This document shows positions 37,142-46,129 of a DNA stretch of 64,000 nt, piece after piece. The translations under genes and the position numbers were made by a program. The DNA is from Lacicoccus alkaliphilus DSM 16010. Its GTDB lineage: Bacteria; Bacillota; Bacilli; Staphylococcales; Salinicoccaceae. Below the pieces are notes generated by a model. That model was not told where the DNA came from and did no database searches. It saw only the letters and a list, made by a program, of their open reading frames with translations. The stretch spans positions 1 to 64,000 of the forward strand of contig NZ_FRCF01000007.1 in NCBI RefSeq assembly GCF_900142805.1. Reading direction: 5' to 3'. How positions within the stretch are numbered: position 1 is the first letter of the stretch; each line of letters opens with the position of its first letter.

Positions 37142-37912
37142 TTAATCCACTTCAAAAAATACATCGCTGTCAGGGTAGGCATCGTATTTGATCAGGAAAG
37201 CACCTTCTGCCGGCACTAAAGCCGAAACGTAGCCTGAGCTCGTTCCCCCTGAATAAATATGATCTCCCCCATAAGAATCAGGTGTGACTGCACTTTCACG
37301 CGGGGCTGATGAACCGTCTTCTTCGACGATTTCGAACCTATCCATGACATAATAGGCATAGTCCTCCGTCTCAGATTCTACAAGTTCTGAGGTCGCATGG
37401 ATAAGCGCCCATTGATAGCCTTCAGGAGCTGGATCATTGTATGGATTTTCTTCCACCAGCATATTGTATGCTTCCTCTCCTATGATTATTTCATTGACGG
37501 TCAGGTCAACCGATGCTTCAAATCTTTCGTCAAAATCATCTCCATTGATTCTTGCTTCCAATTGAGCAGTGTCGCCGATCTGCAGGGGATTGGAACGTGT
37601 GCCTTCTCCTGTGGAGGTTGATTCTTCGGTGATCTCCTCTTCTTCAACCTCTTTTTCAGGTTCTTCCTCTGTGCTCTCAACTATTTCCGTGAGCGCGTCG
37701 TTCTCTTCCTCCAACTCCGCAACTCTTTCCTGCAATGACTCATTTTCTGCTCTTAACTCTTCCACCTCTTCCGAGTGATCGGTTGCTGTCTCATCTTCCG
37801 TGGTTTCAGGACTTTCGTCTTCAACTGTTGCAGGTTCTTCAGTTTCTCCATCACCGCAGGCCCCCAGCAGCATAACGGCTGCCACGCCGCCTGTCAAAAG
37901 GTATCTCTTCAA
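37142..37912 (-). CDS. Secreted lipoprotein with coiled-coil segment
   Basis: About 256 residues. The signal peptide MKRYLLTGGVAAVMLLGAC ends in a lipobox (LGAC), so it is lipid-anchored on the outer face of the membrane. Residues about 25-105 are glutamate-rich with a heptad pattern (ELRAENESLQERVAELEEEN), predicted coiled coil. The C-terminal ~140 residues resemble the immunoglobulin-like DUF4352-type domains of Firmicute lipoproteins. TTG at 37912 is chosen: AGGAG lies nine bases upstream, and longer readings put the signal peptide inside the protein. No specific function is recognised. Confidence 0.8.
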   Translation of the reverse strand: MKRYLLTGGVAAVMLLGACGDGETEEPATVEDESPETTEDETATDHSEEVEELRAENESLQERVAELEEENDALTEIVESTEEEPEKEVEEEEITEESTSTGEGTRSNPLQIGDTAQLEARINGDDFDERFEASVDLTVNEIIIGEEAYNMLVEENPYNDPAPEGYQWALIHATSELVESETEDYAYYVMDRFEIVEEDGSSAPRESAVTPDSYGGDHIYSGGTSSGYVSALVPAEGAFLIKYDAYPDSDVFFEVD

Positions 37913-38067
37913 TACCATCATCTCCTTTGTAATGCTTAAAATGTATATAGTGTGTAACTTCCATTGTACTATATTACCTGGTAAATAATTACTTAAATGG
38001 ATATGAAAAATCCAGGATGAACTTTTATGTGCCATAGGGAGCTGGCTTTACTTGTTCATGGCAGTCA

Positions 38068-38084
38068 TTGTGAATATTTCACAA
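38068..38084. promoter_or_regulatory. Rex-like palindrome upstream of the permease
   Basis: TTGTGAA-TAT-TTCACAA, exact Rex half-sites but with a three-base rather than the usual four-base spacer. It sits seven bases before the -35 box. Confidence 0.45.
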
Positions 38085-38090
38085 TTCAGT

Positions 38091-38119
38091 TTGATTAATT
38101 CCGGGCTTATTGCTATAGT
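38091..38119 (+). promoter_or_regulatory. Sigma-A promoter of the NCS1 permease gene
   Basis: TTGATT at 38091-38096, 17 bases, TATAGT at 38114-38119. Confidence 0.65.
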
Positions 38120-38207
38120 TGAAAACGTGTCGTTAAGGAGCTGTGAATCCACTCACATATAATGAGGTCATTAAAATAGAAATTATTATAACAGGGAGTA
38201 GATTTAC

Positions 38208-39596
38208 ATCAATTCAACAGATCTTATAGAAGAGCCGGGACAAGGCGACGATTATTCTTTATCGAGGGTCCCGAGAAGTAAAAGAAATATGAGCTGGCTG
38301 AGTATAACAAATATCACATTTGGAATTGCGACAGCAATATTCTACTTTCAGCTTGGAAGTGTCATGGCACTGCAGTTCGGGGCGGTAAATGCAATCATTT
38401 CCTCGTTGTATGCCATTGTTGTGGCAGGAATTCTTAGTACATATATTTCATACTTATCTGCTAAAAGTGGTTTGAATGTCAACCTGCTTTCCAGAGGCGG
38501 CGGGTTCGGCTATATTGGTGCATCACTCACATCACTTATTTATGCATCGAACTTTATTATGTACTGTGCTTTTGAAGGCATGATATTGGTCTATGCACTC
38601 CACGCATTTTTCCCTTCCATCCCGATGTGGGTATACATCCTGATTTTTGGGACAGTGGTGATACCGCTTAACTGGTTTGGGATCAAGCAGCTGGATAAGC
38701 TGCAGAAATGGTCCCTGCCTTTATTTTTCGTCTTTCTGGCGGCTGCAATCGTCATGGCATTTTTTGTGACTCCTGCCTACAGTGGGAACGTCTTTACTTA
38801 TATGCCAGAAGGTGTTCAGGTGGGCGGCACGGCGCTGCTGTTATGCATCGGAATCCACCACGGCATCATGGGGCTGACTGCGCTGATTCCTTCGGATTAC
38901 GCCAGATTCTTAAAGCCGAAGGACATTAAAGCGACGGTGGCGATCGGCTTCATCCCCCAGATCTTCTGCTACGGGGTCATGGGCGGACTCGGCATCTGGT
39001 TCGGTGTGTTATTGAATGAACCCAATCCGGGCGTCTATATCGTCCATTTACTGGCCCTCGGCGGAGCATTGTTCACACTGATCACCCAGCTCAGGATCAA
39101 TGTGACGAATATATACAGCAGTTCGCTGTCACTCTCGAACTTCTTTGAAAACGTTGTGAAATTCAAACCGGGCCGCCGCTTCTGGGTGGTCGCGAGCGGC
39201 GTGGTGGCGATCGTATTGATGCTCGGCGGCATCGTCGACCATCTTGATACGGCACTGACCTTCCAGGGGGTCTTCCTCCTGGCGTGGGCATCGATTCTGG
39301 TGACCGATGCGCTGGTTGTGAAAAAGCTGCTCAGGATCGGCCCCGGTTATTATGAAGCCAGGCAGTCCAACCTCTTCAGGTGGAACCCGGTCGGGGTCAC
39401 TGCACTGGTCGTTTCGAGCCTTCTCGGAACGATTGCTGCACTCGGCTTCATGGGCGAGTTCCTGGAGAGCACTGCAGCATTCTTTGCATCAGTTCTCGCG
39501 GCAATACTTACAGTCGCAGTGGCGCTCGCAACAAAGGGCCACTTCTATATCAGGAATGAGACTCATGACATACCGCAAAAGGACCATATTGCCTGA
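38208..39596 (+). CDS. NCS1-family cytosine/purine-type permease
   Basis: A transporter with about twelve hydrophobic segments, of the NCS1 (purine-cytosine permease) family. The conserved N-terminal stretch DYSLSRVPRSKRNMSWLSI shows that coding begins upstream of the first ATG (38289). The frame is open back to a stop at 38199-38201 with no ATG, GTG or TTG in it. ATC at 38208, nine bases after AGGGAG, is the best start, giving 463 residues; ATT at 38202 is another. The substrate is probably a nitrogen heterocycle. The adjacent molybdenum hydroxylase operon suggests it imports that pathway's substrate. Confidence 0.82.
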   Translation: MNSTDLIEEPGQGDDYSLSRVPRSKRNMSWLSITNITFGIATAIFYFQLGSVMALQFGAVNAIISSLYAIVVAGILSTYISYLSAKSGLNVNLLSRGGGFGYIGASLTSLIYASNFIMYCAFEGMILVYALHAFFPSIPMWVYILIFGTVVIPLNWFGIKQLDKLQKWSLPLFFVFLAAAIVMAFFVTPAYSGNVFTYMPEGVQVGGTALLLCIGIHHGIMGLTALIPSDYARFLKPKDIKATVAIGFIPQIFCYGVMGGLGIWFGVLLNEPNPGVYIVHLLALGGALFTLITQLRINVTNIYSSSLSLSNFFENVVKFKPGRRFWVVASGVVAIVLMLGGIVDHLDTALTFQGVFLLAWASILVTDALVVKKLLRIGPGYYEARQSNLFRWNPVGVTALVVSSLLGTIAALGFMGEFLESTAAFFASVLAAILTVAVALATKGHFYIRNETHDIPQKDHIA

Positions 39597-39777
39597 ATCA
39601 ATATAAATTCTTTCATCTGTAACTTTTATTGTGACAGGAACATGATTTGACATCGATATGAAATGACCATCATATGTGCTTTTGCATTCCTATTACGATA
39701 CCTAATCTATTTATTCATATCATGATTGGAAATCAAAGGTGTTGATCAGTAGTTTATAGAGGTGAAGGAAACAAAGG

Positions 39778-39815
39778 GAAGCCGGACTTCAATATGAGGT
39801 CCGGCTTCTTTATTT
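39778..39815 (+). terminator. Terminator after the permease
   Basis: Ten-base stem GAAGCCGGAC / GTCCGGCTTC and a T-rich tail. Confidence 0.85.
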
Positions 39816-39834
39816 GGGTCCTTCTTTTTAGAAA

Positions 39835-39865
39835 CTGGTACCTAAAAAAATTTTAATCTGGTACT
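39835..39865. promoter_or_regulatory. Paired TGGTAC operator-like motif, copy 1
   Basis: CTGGTACC and CTGGTACT, 23 bases apart start to start and separated by an A/T tract. The same arrangement precedes the pxpB operon (46130-46159). It lies about 180 bases before the hydroxylase operon. Confidence 0.6.
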
Positions 39866-39985
39866 TCATAGTTTTTTGAAAATTGTGCATAGTTTAAAGG
39901 GAAATACACATTCTGTATATCATTACATTGTATGTGTATGAAGGAGGAATCAACATAGCTGGAATAGCATAATCCTCGCTTTTAA

Positions 39986-39999
39986 TGAAAGCGCTTTAT
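39986..39999. promoter_or_regulatory. cre-like CcpA site before the hydroxylase operon
   Basis: TGAAAGCGCTTTAT, with the perfect core AAAGCGCTTT; two mismatches to cre, at the 3' end. It lies 44 bases before the first gene. Confidence 0.45.
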
Positions 40000-40043
40000 C
40001 ATTGTAGGAGCCGTATTCGTGAGAGTACAACAAAGAAAGGGGC

Positions 40044-40502
40044 ATGGAATTGGAAATCAAACATAAGTATACATTCAAGGATTTGTCGAAACAGGAGGTG
40101 TGGGATGTCATTCAGGATCCCGAGGCGCTCCAGGCGGCACTGCCGAACTGCGAAACTTTTGAAGAAGTCGGAGATGAAGAATATAAGGCAGTAATGAAGA
40201 TCAACATGGGTGCCATTCAAGGTGAGTTCACTGCAGATGTGCAGCAGGTCGATAAAAAGGAGCCGGATTCTTACAGGTTACTGGTTAAAGCCAAAGGGAA
40301 GCCGGGGGAAATTGAAGCGGATGCCAACATGATTCTGGATGAGGCGGATGAAGGCACTGAATTATCGTGCATTGCGGAAGTCGGATCAACCGGACTCATG
40401 GCCACGGTCGGTCAGCGGATGGTCGGCGGCGTGGCAAAAGTTGTGCTCGGTCAGTTTTTCAAAGATATCGAAAAACAGGCGAAACAGGCAGCAGGTCAGT
40501 AA
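40044..40502 (+). CDS. CoxG-like SRPBCC protein
   Basis: A 152-residue SRPBCC/START-fold protein of the CoxG (carbon monoxide dehydrogenase subunit G) type: KQEVWDVIQDPEALQAALPNCE near the N terminus and GSTGLMATVGQRMVGGVAKVVLGQFF near the end. CoxG proteins accompany molybdenum hydroxylases and are implicated in membrane anchoring or quinone delivery. It is the first gene of the operon coxG-S-L-M-xdhC-mocA. It lacks a long membrane tail. Confidence 0.85.
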   Translation: MELEIKHKYTFKDLSKQEVWDVIQDPEALQAALPNCETFEEVGDEEYKAVMKINMGAIQGEFTADVQQVDKKEPDSYRLLVKAKGKPGEIEADANMILDEADEGTELSCIAEVGSTGLMATVGQRMVGGVAKVVLGQFFKDIEKQAKQAAGQ

Positions 40503-40545
40503 GACGGATTTAAAGTTTATTCATTAAAATTTTAGGGGTGTGTCC

Positions 40546-41049
40546 ATGAATAATGAATTAGTCAATGTGACCATTACGCTTAACGGGGAGAAAAGAAGTG
40601 CCGATGTGGAACCGAGGATGTTACTCGTCCATTTCATCCGGGATGTACTGAATGTCACAGGCTCCCATATTGGCTGTGATACGAGCCAGTGCGGGAATTG
40701 TACGATACTGGTCAACGGCAGATCGACGAAGTCGTGCACACTGCTGGCAGTGCGTGCAGATGGATCTGATGTCATTACGGTGGAAGGGATCGGCACAACC
40801 GAAAAACTGCATCCGATCCAGCAGGCTTTCTGGGACGAGCACGGTCTTCAGTGCGGTTATTGTACGCCGGGGGCAATGATGGCGAGCATCGATTTCCTCA
40901 CTCAGAATCCAGATCCAACAGATGAAGAAATCAGGGAAGGCCTGGACGGCATCATATGCCGATGCACCGGTTATGAGTTTATCGTCAATGCCGTCAGAAG
41001 TGCTGCAAAAATGATGAATGAAGATAATGCAGTCAAAGGGGAGGTCTGA
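40546..41049 (+). CDS. Molybdenum hydroxylase, small [2Fe-2S] subunit (CoxS-like)
   Basis: A 167-residue iron-sulfur subunit. The N-terminal plant-type ferredoxin domain has GCDTSQCGNCTILVNG and a further Cys in KSC; the C-terminal helical domain has CGYCTPG and CRCTGY for the second [2Fe-2S] cluster. It carries electrons from the molybdenum centre to the FAD subunit. ATG at 40546 follows AGGGGTG. Confidence 0.94.
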   Translation: MNNELVNVTITLNGEKRSADVEPRMLLVHFIRDVLNVTGSHIGCDTSQCGNCTILVNGRSTKSCTLLAVRADGSDVITVEGIGTTEKLHPIQQAFWDEHGLQCGYCTPGAMMASIDFLTQNPDPTDEEIREGLDGIICRCTGYEFIVNAVRSAAKMMNEDNAVKGEV

Positions 41050-41052
41050 TCC

Positions 41053-43401
41053 ATGGAAAAGATGGTCGGTCAAAGAATCAAAAGGAAAGAAGATCCCAAG
41101 TTGATTACAGGCAACGGCGTGTATCTGGATGACATTAAGATTCCAGGACTGCTGCATGCCAGCATCTTACGCAGTCCACATCCGCATGCGAAAATAGTCA
41201 GTATTGATAAAGAGAAGGCGCTGGCCCACCCGGGCGTAGTTGCAGTCTATACAGGAAAGGATCTCGAAGGGAAAATAAATCCGGTCCCGACATCATGGAA
41301 AGTACCGGGCATGAATCTGATTGAAACGAAACAGTATCCTCTCGCGATTGACACTGCCCGCTATGTGGGTGATGGTGTGGCGATGGTGATTGCTGAAAGC
41401 AAGTATACAGCGAGAGATGCTGTGGAAATGATCGAAGTGGAGTACGAAGTGCTCCCCTCTGTCGCCAATCAGAAAGAGGCGCGTAAAGAGGGCGCACATC
41501 AAATTTATGAAGAGGTGCCTGATAACGTGGCATTCAAATATGTGGCCGGGGAAGTCACCGATGAAGATCTCGAAAATGCCGAAGTGCTCATAAAAGGCAC
41601 TTATAACACGCAGAGGGTTGCACCGAGCCCGATGGAGACGAGGAACTCGTTGGCCCAGTATAACCCGGGGAGTGGAGATCTTAAGCTTTATGTCGGCTCA
41701 CAGAACCCGCATATCCATAGAATGGTGTTATCGGAAGTCCTGAATTTTCCGGAACATAAGTTCCATGTGAAAGTTGCAGACATGGGCGGCGGCTTCGGCG
41801 GCAAAATAGGGGTATATCCCGATGAAGCGCTCGTCTCCTATGCAGCGATGGATTTGAAGAGGCCTGTAAAATGGGTGGAAACGAGGAATGAGCATTTCCA
41901 GTCTGCAAATGCCGGCCGTGATATGATGGTCGATTTGGAACTTGCGGGTACAAAAGATGGGAAAATCACGGCATTACGTGCTGTTAACCATGCAAATATA
42001 GGCGCCTACCTTGCAACCTTCGGACCGGGCAACCCAACGATTGATTTTGGTCTGATGTTATCAGGTCCATATAAAATAGAGAAAGCCCAGTGCACCACAT
42101 ACGGCATGTATACAAATACGATGTCTGTCGACTCATACAGGGGCGCAGGTAAGCCTGAAGTGACATTCATGCTCGAGAGGGCGGTCGAAGATTTTGCGAG
42201 GAAGATCAATATGGATCCAGTCGAAGTCAGGCGGATCAATTTCGCGTCCAAAGAAGAATTTCCCTTCACCAATGCCCAGGGTCTGATTTATGACAGCGGG
42301 GATTACGTCAAAGCTTTGGATAAGGCTGTCGAAAATGCCGGCTATCAGGAGCTGCGGGAGAAGCAAAAAGAATTAAGGGCGCAGGGCCGGTATATTGGAA
42401 TCGGCCTCTCATCTTATGTCGAGCTGTCCGGGTTCGGTCCTTCAGCCGTCGCCGGCGGGATAGGTTTCCAGGGCGGCATATGGGAGAATTCCACGGTCCG
42501 TGTCCATCCGGGAGGGACAGTGACGGTCTATACAGGGACCTCTCCGCATGGGCAGGGGCATGATACGACGTTCAGTCAGATTGTTAAAGATAAACTGGGC
42601 ATCCCTTACGAAGATATCAATTTTGTATTCAACGATACACGCGCAGTGTCGATGGGGTGGGGGACATATGGATCCAGATCCCTGGCAGTAGGCGGTAACG
42701 CAGTAGCACTGGCTACTGACAAAGTCGTGGAAAAAGGGCGTTTGCTCGCAGCACATCTTCTTGAAGCCGATGTGGAAAGTATTGATTTTTCAGAAGGTAT
42801 CTACTCGGTCAGAGGAGAGGCGGGAAGACGGAAAACATTCAAGGAAATTGCGAAAGCTGCGAACTTCGCGTGGAATATGCCGGAAGGCATGGAACCTGGT
42901 TTGGAGGAGAAGACATTCTTCGACCCATCCAACTTCACATATCCTTTCGGGACCCATATCGCCGTGGTGGAAGTGGATGTTGAAACGGGTGGAATTAAAA
43001 TACTGCGTTATATCGCGGTGGACGATTCAGGGAAGATCGTCAACCCCACGGTAGCTGAAGGTCAGATACTCGGAGGCATCGCGCAGGGGGTCGGCCAGGC
43101 CTTATGGGAAGGTGTGCAATATGATGAAAAAGGTCAGTTGCAATCAGGATCATTCATGGATTATACCATGCCCAAAGCAAACTTTTTCCCGAAAATTGAA
43201 ATGGAATTCACTGAAACGCTCTCCCCTGTAAACCAGCTGGGTACGAAGGGTGTTGCGGAATCAGGAACGACAGGTTCAATTGCAGCTGCGGCAAATGCAG
43301 TGATGGATGCATTGGCACCCCTTGGTGTCATAAGTATAGAGTTACCGTTGAAGCCTGAAAAAGTTTGGAAGGCGATTCAGAAAGGAGGGGCAAAATCATG
43401 A
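41053..43401 (+). CDS. Molybdenum hydroxylase, large catalytic subunit (CoxL form II-like)
   Basis: A 782-residue catalytic subunit of the xanthine oxidase family. Signatures are GNGVYLDDIKIPGLLHA, GGGFGGKIGVYPDE, SPHGQGHDTTFSQ, GIAQGVGQALWE and the catalytic glutamate Glu736 in GVAESG. The loop SYRGAGKPE matches form II enzymes; the AYxCSFR loop with active-site cysteine of true CO dehydrogenase is absent. It therefore probably hydroxylates a carbon next to nitrogen in a heterocycle or oxidises an aldehyde. The mocA gene in the operon implies the cytosine dinucleotide form of the cofactor. Confidence 0.92.
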   Translation: MEKMVGQRIKRKEDPKLITGNGVYLDDIKIPGLLHASILRSPHPHAKIVSIDKEKALAHPGVVAVYTGKDLEGKINPVPTSWKVPGMNLIETKQYPLAIDTARYVGDGVAMVIAESKYTARDAVEMIEVEYEVLPSVANQKEARKEGAHQIYEEVPDNVAFKYVAGEVTDEDLENAEVLIKGTYNTQRVAPSPMETRNSLAQYNPGSGDLKLYVGSQNPHIHRMVLSEVLNFPEHKFHVKVADMGGGFGGKIGVYPDEALVSYAAMDLKRPVKWVETRNEHFQSANAGRDMMVDLELAGTKDGKITALRAVNHANIGAYLATFGPGNPTIDFGLMLSGPYKIEKAQCTTYGMYTNTMSVDSYRGAGKPEVTFMLERAVEDFARKINMDPVEVRRINFASKEEFPFTNAQGLIYDSGDYVKALDKAVENAGYQELREKQKELRAQGRYIGIGLSSYVELSGFGPSAVAGGIGFQGGIWENSTVRVHPGGTVTVYTGTSPHGQGHDTTFSQIVKDKLGIPYEDINFVFNDTRAVSMGWGTYGSRSLAVGGNAVALATDKVVEKGRLLAAHLLEADVESIDFSEGIYSVRGEAGRRKTFKEIAKAANFAWNMPEGMEPGLEEKTFFDPSNFTYPFGTHIAVVEVDVETGGIKILRYIAVDDSGKIVNPTVAEGQILGGIAQGVGQALWEGVQYDEKGQLQSGSFMDYTMPKANFFPKIEMEFTETLSPVNQLGTKGVAESGTTGSIAAAANAVMDALAPLGVISIELPLKPEKVWKAIQKGGAKS

Positions 43402-44255
43402 TACCTTCTCAATTTAAATATGTCAGTGCGCAGTCTATTGAAGAAGCGATATCAATGTTGCAGGAGGCGAACGGCGAAGGGAAGATTCTGGCAGGCGGGC
43501 ACAGCCTGGTACCGCTGTTGAAATTCCGTATCACCACCCCGGGGACGCTAGTGGACATCACCCGTATCCCGGGGCTGAAAGAGGTACGTGTTGAAGACGG
43601 CCGCCTGATTGTAGGGGCGTTGAAGACGCATTTTGAAATTTCCAGAAATGAAACAATCATTGAAAATATCCCCTCACTGGCTAAAACGGCAAGTGAAACG
43701 GGAGACCTCCAGGTGCGCAACTATGGCACGATAGGCGGCAACATCGTTCATGGTGACCCCGTTGCGGATTATCCGGCAATTGCACTGGCGTTGGATGCAG
43801 AACTGAAGGTGGAGGGTGAAGATGGCACCGAGATGATGCCTGTGGATGGGTTTGCCCTCGGACCATTGATCACGATGATGCCGGAAAATGCGCTAGTGAC
43901 GGAAGTGAGTTTTGAAATCCCTCCGGAACACGTGGCCCAAACATACTTGAAGTACACCCATCCGGCGACAGGTTACCCCCTGGTCGGGGTAGCGGCAATC
44001 GCAGGTACAGACAGTGGCGGTGCAATCGATTACATCAGAATTGGAATTACAGGGGTCAGCGATGTGTCATATCGTGCGCGACCTGTCGAAGAGCATCTGA
44101 TGGGCAAAAAACCAAGCAAGGCACTGATCGAGGAAGCGGCTGCACTGGCCACTGAAGGTGCCGAGATGGGGTCCGACTTATTCGCTTCACCCGAATACAG
44201 GGCACATATCACAAATGTGTACGTCAGACGCGCATTGCATGAAGTGTTGAAATGA
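43398..44255 (+). CDS. Molybdenum hydroxylase, FAD subunit (CoxM-like)
   Basis: A 285-residue FAD-binding subunit (PCMH fold): ILAGGHSLVPLLKFR and YGTIGGNIVHGDPVADYPA contact FAD, followed by a CO_deh_flav_C domain. It overlaps the large-subunit stop by four bases (ATGA), with AAAGGAGGGG upstream. Order S-L-M differs from the classic M-S-L of carboxydotrophs. Confidence 0.93.
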   Translation: MIPSQFKYVSAQSIEEAISMLQEANGEGKILAGGHSLVPLLKFRITTPGTLVDITRIPGLKEVRVEDGRLIVGALKTHFEISRNETIIENIPSLAKTASETGDLQVRNYGTIGGNIVHGDPVADYPAIALALDAELKVEGEDGTEMMPVDGFALGPLITMMPENALVTEVSFEIPPEHVAQTYLKYTHPATGYPLVGVAAIAGTDSGGAIDYIRIGITGVSDVSYRARPVEEHLMGKKPSKALIEEAAALATEGAEMGSDLFASPEYRAHITNVYVRRALHEVLK

Positions 44256-44319
44256 TGATGGACAAACTGTGGGCCTTCTAAGGGGGCGGATCACCATTAA
44301 AGAGACGGGGGTGATTTTA

Positions 44320-44640
44320 TTGAAAGAAAACCTGAAAGTTTATGAGGCAATTGCTGAAGCAAAAGAATCCGGGAAGAGAGCGGCAGTTGCGACCGTCATA
44401 AAAGTGATCGGGTCGAGTTACCGCCGGGAAGGTGCGAAGATGTTCGTGGACGAGACGGAGAGGAATATAGGATTGATTTCCGGCGGCTGCCTGGAATCTG
44501 ATGTTGCGGAAGAAGCGAAAGCCGTCATCAAATCAGGTAAACCATTCACAAAATTTTATGATCTCGATGAAGATTATGTATGGGGGCTCGGACTTGGATG
44601 TCCCGGGAAGGTGATGGTTTACATCGAGAGGGTAAGTTAA
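44320..44640 (+). CDS. XdhC/CoxI N-terminal domain protein
   Basis: A 106-residue protein equal to the XdhC_CoxI domain alone (GSSYRREGAKMFV, GLISGGCLESDV, GLGLGCPGKVMVYIE). XdhC proteins bind and insert the sulfurated molybdenum cofactor. In most bacteria this domain is fused to the Rossmann domain encoded by the next gene. TTG at 44320 follows a G-rich site; an upstream frame to 44269 lacks one. Confidence 0.85.
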   Translation: MKENLKVYEAIAEAKESGKRAAVATVIKVIGSSYRREGAKMFVDETERNIGLISGGCLESDVAEEAKAVIKSGKPFTKFYDLDEDYVWGLGLGCPGKVMVYIERVS

Positions 44641-44665
44641 ATTCATGAAGTGGGGAGGAGAAGCA

Positions 44666-45493
44666 ATGCATAACGATACAGCATATGACTCCTGGTTGGA
44701 ATCAATACAACGAAATGAAGCGTGCGGACTGGCCACAGTGCTGCACGGGGAGGATGCACAAAGCTTTGAACCGGCCCGTGTATTTTTAAATGAGGATGGT
44801 GCGTCGGTAAACACCATTGAGGACCCTGCGCTAACGGAAGGAATCAGGTCCAGAATTGCGGAGAAGCTTGGAAATAAGAATGCCAAAGGCGAGACTGTCA
44901 AGATTGCTCTGAAAGAGGGGGGCGTGGCAAGCGTGTTCATAGATATACATCATCCGCCGGTCCATGTGATGATTTTCGGGGCGGGACACGATGCAGTGCC
45001 TGTGGCGAAGTACAGTGTCTCACTCGGTTTCGACACGACTGTGGTGGATGCCCGGGAAGCATTCAATTGTGAAGACAACTTTCCCGGAACAGAGCGCATC
45101 ATCGTCCAGCCTGATCATTATCGGAAACATGTCACGATCACTAAGAACACATTTGTCATCGTGATGAATCATCACATGGAAAAAGACAGCAAAAGCCTGG
45201 CATTTGCCTTACGGTCGGGTGCGCCTTACGTCGGTGTCCTGGGGCCCCGGTCAAGAAGGGAAAAGATGATGGCACAGCTACATGAAGAAGGTGTATCTTT
45301 CTCGGTGGCTGAACTTTCCAGGATGCACAATCCGATCGGGTTGGATATAGGCGCGGAGTCATCTGAAGAAATCGCAATCAGCATCCTCTCAGAAATCATT
45401 GCTTTGAGTAAAGGCCACAGGGGCGGGTTCCTGCATGATAAGCACAGTATACACAAGTATCCATCCCAAAACGGAATACCTGTCAGGAATTGA
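44666..45493 (+). CDS. XdhC C-terminal (Rossmann) domain protein
   Basis: A 275-residue protein with a linker domain (residues 1-85) and the XdhC_C Rossmann domain (HVMIFGAGHDAVPVAKYSVSLG near residue 94, then VGVLGPRSRREKM and GLDIGAESSEEIAISI). With the preceding gene it makes one complete XdhC split in two. ATG at 44666 has GGGGAGGAG just upstream, so translation is independent. It serves maturation of the operon's hydroxylase. Confidence 0.87.
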   Translation: MHNDTAYDSWLESIQRNEACGLATVLHGEDAQSFEPARVFLNEDGASVNTIEDPALTEGIRSRIAEKLGNKNAKGETVKIALKEGGVASVFIDIHHPPVHVMIFGAGHDAVPVAKYSVSLGFDTTVVDAREAFNCEDNFPGTERIIVQPDHYRKHVTITKNTFVIVMNHHMEKDSKSLAFALRSGAPYVGVLGPRSRREKMMAQLHEEGVSFSVAELSRMHNPIGLDIGAESSEEIAISILSEIIALSKGHRGGFLHDKHSIHKYPSQNGIPVRN

Positions 45494-45504
45494 AGGTGAC
45501 GCAG

Positions 45505-46125
45505 ATGGATGCGGAAAAGATTTGTGCCGTGATACTTGCGGGAGGGACATCCAGCAGGATGGGAGAGTTGAAACAATTGTTGCCGCTGGATGGAAAACCG
45601 CTGCTTGAACATGCCATCCGGCAAGCCCTGGACAATGAGTTTACGGAGGTCTACACTGTTGTCGGCCATGAAGCGGCGAAGATCAAATCTAAAATTGACA
45701 TCACTGAGGAAAGGCATCATTGGCTCGTCAATGAACACTATGGTTTCGGCCAGGGCACATCCCTCAAAAAAGCATTGATGCATTCGAAGGATGATTACCG
45801 CCATGCAATGGTCATGCTTGGAGACCTGCCATTCATCCAAAAAGAAACAGTGGAGATGGTGAAGTTCTCAGGCATGGCGCTTTGCAGAACCCAAACGCAG
45901 CCATTCATCGTCCGCCCGGTGCATCTTGGTCAAGTCGGTCATCCGGTGTTCATCGGCAATATCAGTGAGCAGCTGGTGGAACAGCTCGATGGTGACGCCG
46001 GTTTCAAATCAATGGCACATCTCTTTGCCGTCATGCAATTGATTGAAACCGGCGATGATGGAGTGAATTTTGATATCGATACTCCAGAAGACTATAAGAT
46101 TGCAGAAGAAAAAGTACGGACGTGA
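45505..46125 (+). CDS. Molybdenum cofactor cytidylyltransferase (MocA-like)
   Basis: A 206-residue nucleotidyltransferase: LAGGTSSRMGELKQLLPLDGKPLL at the N terminus, VMLGDLPF with the metal aspartate near residue 109. MocA adds CMP to molybdopterin, producing the MCD cofactor used by aldehyde-oxidase-type hydroxylases. ATG at 45505 follows AAGGTG; an upstream TTG overlapping the xdhC stop is less likely. Last gene of the operon. Confidence 0.87.
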   Translation: MDAEKICAVILAGGTSSRMGELKQLLPLDGKPLLEHAIRQALDNEFTEVYTVVGHEAAKIKSKIDITEERHHWLVNEHYGFGQGTSLKKALMHSKDDYRHAMVMLGDLPFIQKETVEMVKFSGMALCRTQTQPFIVRPVHLGQVGHPVFIGNISEQLVEQLDGDAGFKSMAHLFAVMQLIETGDDGVNFDIDTPEDYKIAEEKVRT

Positions 46126-46129
46126 AAAT

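Larger units (their letters stand above)
39597..40043. other. Permease-hydroxylase intergenic region
   Basis: A 447-base gap. It contains a terminator (39778-39815), the paired TGGTAC motif (39835-39865), an inverted repeat of ATACACAT with ATGTGTAT around 39904-39940, and a cre-like box (39986-39999). An AAGGAGG at about 39941 is followed by no convincing gene. The first 180 bases show nothing clear. Confidence 0.6.

Noticed and set aside
39931-39958. Short leader peptide after ATGAAGGAGG
   Set aside because: Six codons only, with no nearby attenuator or codon bias; probably a chance frame containing a ribosome-site-like sequence.
40044-46125. True aerobic carbon monoxide dehydrogenase
   Set aside because: The large subunit has SYRGAGKPE instead of the AYxCSFR loop with active-site cysteine, so CO oxidation is unlikely.
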